Part shown: positions 61,101 to 64,000 of the stretch, one piece after another
Layout of the letters: the number at the start of each line of letters is the position of its first letter
Position numbering within the stretch: the first letter of the stretch is position 1
Origin: Medicago truncatula
Lineage: Eukaryota > Streptophyta > Magnoliopsida > Fabales > Fabaceae
Length of the DNA: 64,000 bases
Direction: 5' to 3'
Assembly (NCBI RefSeq): GCF_003473485.1
Contig: NC_053042.1
Location: 37,228,762-37,292,761, forward strand
Program-made: the position numbers and the translations under genes
Notes under the pieces: model-generated
Seen by the model: the letters and a program-made list of their open reading frames with translations, nothing else
Database searches by the model: none
Told to the model about the DNA's origin: nothing

Positions 61101-63853
61101 GGGACCAAAATGAATACTTGAAATTAATTAGGAGACCATTGGATCAAATAAGCCTTTCAATTATTATTAATCATTTCAATAAGGCATTTTAACTTTTTTT
61201 ATAATAGGCACTTATAATATTTAAAAATAACAAATATCCATAAAATCTTATCAACTTACTCCCTCCATCCCATTATATAAGTAAAAAAAACTCATTTTCT
61301 TTGTCCTAGAATATAAGCAAAAAAGACAAGCTTTTATCCTATTTAATCTTGTTTTTAAAAAAAATCTCTTTTCCAAGAAAAACTTTTGTTTATTCTCATA
61401 AAATTAAATGCAAATTACATTCAATTTTCTCTCTTTCATTTTTTCCATAACCAATAGCCAATGAAAATTGTTTTTACATCTCATATAAAACTTTTTCCAA
61501 AGAAAACACAAAAAACTATACTCCAAATTTTTATGTTTTAGTTTTCTTAATAAGTGTGATTTTTATTTTTATTTTTGCTTATAATTTAGGATGGAGGGAG
61601 CATTTCAAAACAATTTATGAATAAATATTCAATTAAGTTTCTTTTTTTTTTTTTAAGAGCAAATTTATTCCCCTCAAACTTTAAAATACCAACAAATCTA
61701 CTAATAGGGTAGGCAAAAGGGAGATGCTGAGCAGACCATGAGTGATATGCAGAAAAAATACACCAATGCCACACCAAAATGGAATTAGATAGTATCCCTT
61801 CTGATGAAGAAGGGGCTCTAAAAGAGGCTGGAATCAATCTTAAACACAAAATGATACCAACCTCTTCGAGACACACTAAAATGTGCCCACAGATGCAAGT
61901 TAAACAGACTAGAACTAGTTTCCAATCAGCCCCCTCGTATATAGTGGTTTATACTTACAGTCATAAATATAAAAATATGGAGGTTTTCCAACAACAAACC
62001 TGACAGTACTTTATCTCCCAATCATTTGCAGTGTTACCCAATTCTTTTTTCCAGTCTTCATATTGCTGCATAGAATCAAATGATAACTCCTTCCCCTTCT
62101 TTGAATCAGAAGCCTGCAGAGAAAGATAAATGTATCTCGTAAAATAAAAAAAGAGATTATTTACTCAAGAATGTGTACAGAGTGTTTTCATTATCAATTA
62201 TACATGCTAACCTTTATAATGGGAAAGGTAAACACAGACATGAATTTTGAAACTTTAAGTAGTGATGGCCAGAATGAATAAAAGAAGTTTATCAGTAGTC
62301 CTTTAAAGTGAGCGCCATCTTCATCCTAAATCACACATAAATTTGAACTATTATGAGAAAATCAAGCGTAGAACATAATCATGCCTCATACATAGAACAT
62401 AAAAGTCAAGGCATTAATAAACTATGATCTTTAAGTTACTCACCTGATTGGCCATAACCATCAACTGGCCATATCTCAAACATTTTGCATTACTGTATTT
62501 CTTGTTTCGCACAAGTCCAAGAATGGCCATCAGATTCTGAATTTCTTTCTTTTTAAATAGCTTTCTACTGTCCCTCGTCGCATTGAGCAATTTGCTGCTC
62601 AATGGAAACACACCATAGAGGTCTGGATCCACCACAGCAGAGAGCCCGGACATCTTCAAACCAAAAAGTAGTCATTAAGTTCAAGTTTTTCTTTTTTTTC
62701 ATTCTTTAATTAAATTTAAATAAATGACCATAAGCTTCAACCGCTTGTACTTAAATGAAAAATATTCATACCAAAATTTGAAATATACTTTTTAAAATTA
62801 GTTTTTGTATATAGACAACAACTTACAGCTAAGTCCTTCACATATTGTCCCTGTGTCAAAATCAAGGTACATTTGCCAGAGTCGGGTCTGCCAGCCAACT
62901 TGGCATCCACATGCGTTCGGTGTTTGAAAGGTATCCGTGGTAGGAGGTTGTCCAGAATTTGAGATTTTTGAACTGCAAAAATATAAAATATTTGAGTAAA
63001 ACACCATTTCCTGCTAATTTGATAACATTGCAAAACAACCAACAAATGAGGAATTACTAACCATCATTTAGCATTGAACCTGGAAAAAACTTCAAACCCA
63101 ATCTAGCTGGTTTAGTGGTTAACATCTCTTTGGTTTGAGAATTAAAGGCAGGGTTGTCAATCAGAGCATTGACAAAAACCCACAACTGATTCTTCACAGT
63201 GTCAGCATTCACATTGACATGCTTCTTCTTCAATACTTCCTTCTTTATATAGGTAGTAATCTGCTTGGTGATGTAATCAACATGAGTCCCACCCTTAATT
63301 GTAGCAATGGAGTTAACAAAGCTGACCTGGTAAAAAAAAAAAGGTTGTGTAAGACAAGAAATTAACATCAATTAACCTGCAAGTTACACTATACTTTAGA
63401 CAGTCACCTGTTGAAACTTCCCGTCACTTAGACTCAGGCAAATCTCCAACCTATCACCTAATTTGGCATGAGTCCTAATAACAGCAACCAAATCATGTTA
63501 AGATAAAAACAAAGGAAAATACACCAACCCACACGCAGATTGAGTTCTCAACTACATATCGGTATAGCAACAAACCTTGGCAGGGGAAAGGGTTTAGCAC
63601 GATCCAAGAAGAAATTAGCATAATCTTTAAAAGACTTGACTGGAATCACAGTGCCGTTGAGTACAACCGTAACAGTCTCACCAAGGCACACTGCCATGTC
63701 CAACACACGCTTTTTCATCAAAGCTATAACGTCCTTTTCAAGATTCTTCATATCAAACTTATCCAAGTCAGGCTTAAACATCACATTGGTCCATTTGCCA
63801 TTGTCACAAAGGTTGAAACATTTGGTTGCCACAGGCGTAGCATTATGGAACTC
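58167..63853 (-). CDS. DNA topoisomerase II-like, catalytic residues lost, C-terminus truncated (partial, 5' end off window)
   Basis: Fourteen exons join in frame with GT-AG borders: 63576-63853, 63408-63474, 63062-63326, 62827-62972, 62444-62653, 62212-62325, 62000-62113, 60212-60364, 59778-60116, 59556-59689, 59107-59440, 58834-59023, 58693-58742 and 58167-58595. They give 940 residues with no stop. Order: transducer (VSFVNSIATIKGGTHVDYIT), TOPRIM, winged helix (LGQRKTLFCSF), tower and coiled coil, then truncation. The GHKL ATPase exons lie beyond 64000. Key changes from the family: TOPRIM LTEGD is LTQGQ (codon CAG 62853-62851), TDQDHDG is NQDEDG (Asn codon 62449-62447), and the cleavage tyrosine in SARYIYT is Lys in SSRKLYI (codon AAG 59662-59660). 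The last residues and TAG come from Mutator sequence, so the C-terminal region is lost. Strand passage with DNA cleavage should be impossible. It may be a pseudoenzyme or a young pseudogene. Confidence 0.9.
60370..61995. other. 1.6-kb TOP2-like intron with insertions
   Basis: The intron between exons 7 and 8 of the visible part is far longer than the others (mostly 80-250 bases). It holds a Stowaway-like MITE at 61259-61600 and a patch of repeated GATACG/CGTATC motifs at about 60595-60720 (CCGATACGTATTGATACGCG). There is no coding content of its own. Confidence 0.6.
61259..61600. mobile_element. Stowaway-like MITE (342 bp) in TOP2-like intron
   Basis: The ends CTCCCTCCATCCCATTATAT and, inverted, CTCCCTCCATCCTAAATTAT are present. 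The left flank is TA and the right CA. Subterminal GTCCTAGAATATAAGCAAAA and TTTTTGCTTATAATTTAGG also pair. Confidence 0.8.
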
Positions 63854-64000
63854 CTGACAAATGGAAAATCAAAGACCAAAAATTTTGAGCACAATGAAAG
63901 CACCAAAATCAAAGACCAAAATTCAAACAAATACTGGTTTGTTAATGATAGCAGAAATATAAAATACAGGTCCATTTTGAAATGTAAAACTGTAACATGA

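Noticed and set aside
62737-63045. Reading of the TOPRIM exon through its donor
   Set aside because: The frame continues only into intron sequence; the GT donor at 62826 and the next exon restore the family protein.

Overview
The window is plant nuclear DNA. The genes have many short AT-rich introns with GT-AG borders, and the intergenic space is packed with miniature transposons, Mutator-like elements, a Helitron and microsatellites. The gene families and repeat types (plant-type DNA topoisomerase II, ureidoglycolate amidohydrolase, a miR166 gene, legume-style dispersed repeats) suggest a papilionoid legume, possibly close to Medicago or Trifolium. The species is an inference, because no search could be run.

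Layout. 1.6-5.7 kb (-): complete 8-exon gene for a calmodulin-dependent NAD kinase (NADKc type). 6.0-7.0 kb (+): decayed LINE tail. 9.3-12.8 kb (-): truncated TZP-like gene that stops before the zinc knuckles. 12.9-21.6 kb: transposon-rich stretch with several MITEs and a 386-bp Mutator element carrying a piece of its own transposase. About 22.0 kb (-): MIR166 gene. 22.5-28.9 kb: a hAT element, a 1.3-kb Mutator-like element with an exact 9-bp target duplication, and a 1.7-kb inverted array of a ~60-bp repeat. 30.8-33.9 kb (-): WAVE-DAMPENED2-like TPX2-domain microtubule protein. 36.7-41.0 kb (-): ureidoglycolate amidohydrolase in 12 exons. 42.9 kb (-): tRNA-Arg(UCU), head to head with XRCC4 (+, 43.1-47.3 kb). 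48.2-48.5 kb (+): potato type I protease inhibitor. 51.5-55.5 kb (+): Helitron with a nested hAT element. 55.6-58.2 kb: a plant-mobile-domain fragment, a possible small secreted peptide gene and a Mutator transposase fragment. 58.2-63.9 kb (-): 3' two thirds of a DNA topoisomerase II-like gene, running off the right edge.

Main discovery candidate: the topoisomerase II-like gene keeps 14 exons, every splice site and an open frame of 940 codons, yet has lost the TOPRIM glutamate, the first TOPRIM aspartate and the DNA-cleaving tyrosine. Its C-terminal end is replaced by Mutator transposase sequence. It looks like a non-cleaving topoisomerase paralogue or a very young pseudogene. Other notable items are the large inverted minisatellite, MIR166, and apparent microsynteny with two Arabidopsis segments (TZP-MIR166-UAH on chromosome 5 and WDL3-XRCC4 on chromosome 3, gene order recalled from memory).

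The genes are single plant transcription units, not operons. UAH serves purine/ureide catabolism, NADKc serves NADP supply in calcium signalling, XRCC4 serves end-joining repair, and the WDL protein serves microtubule organisation.
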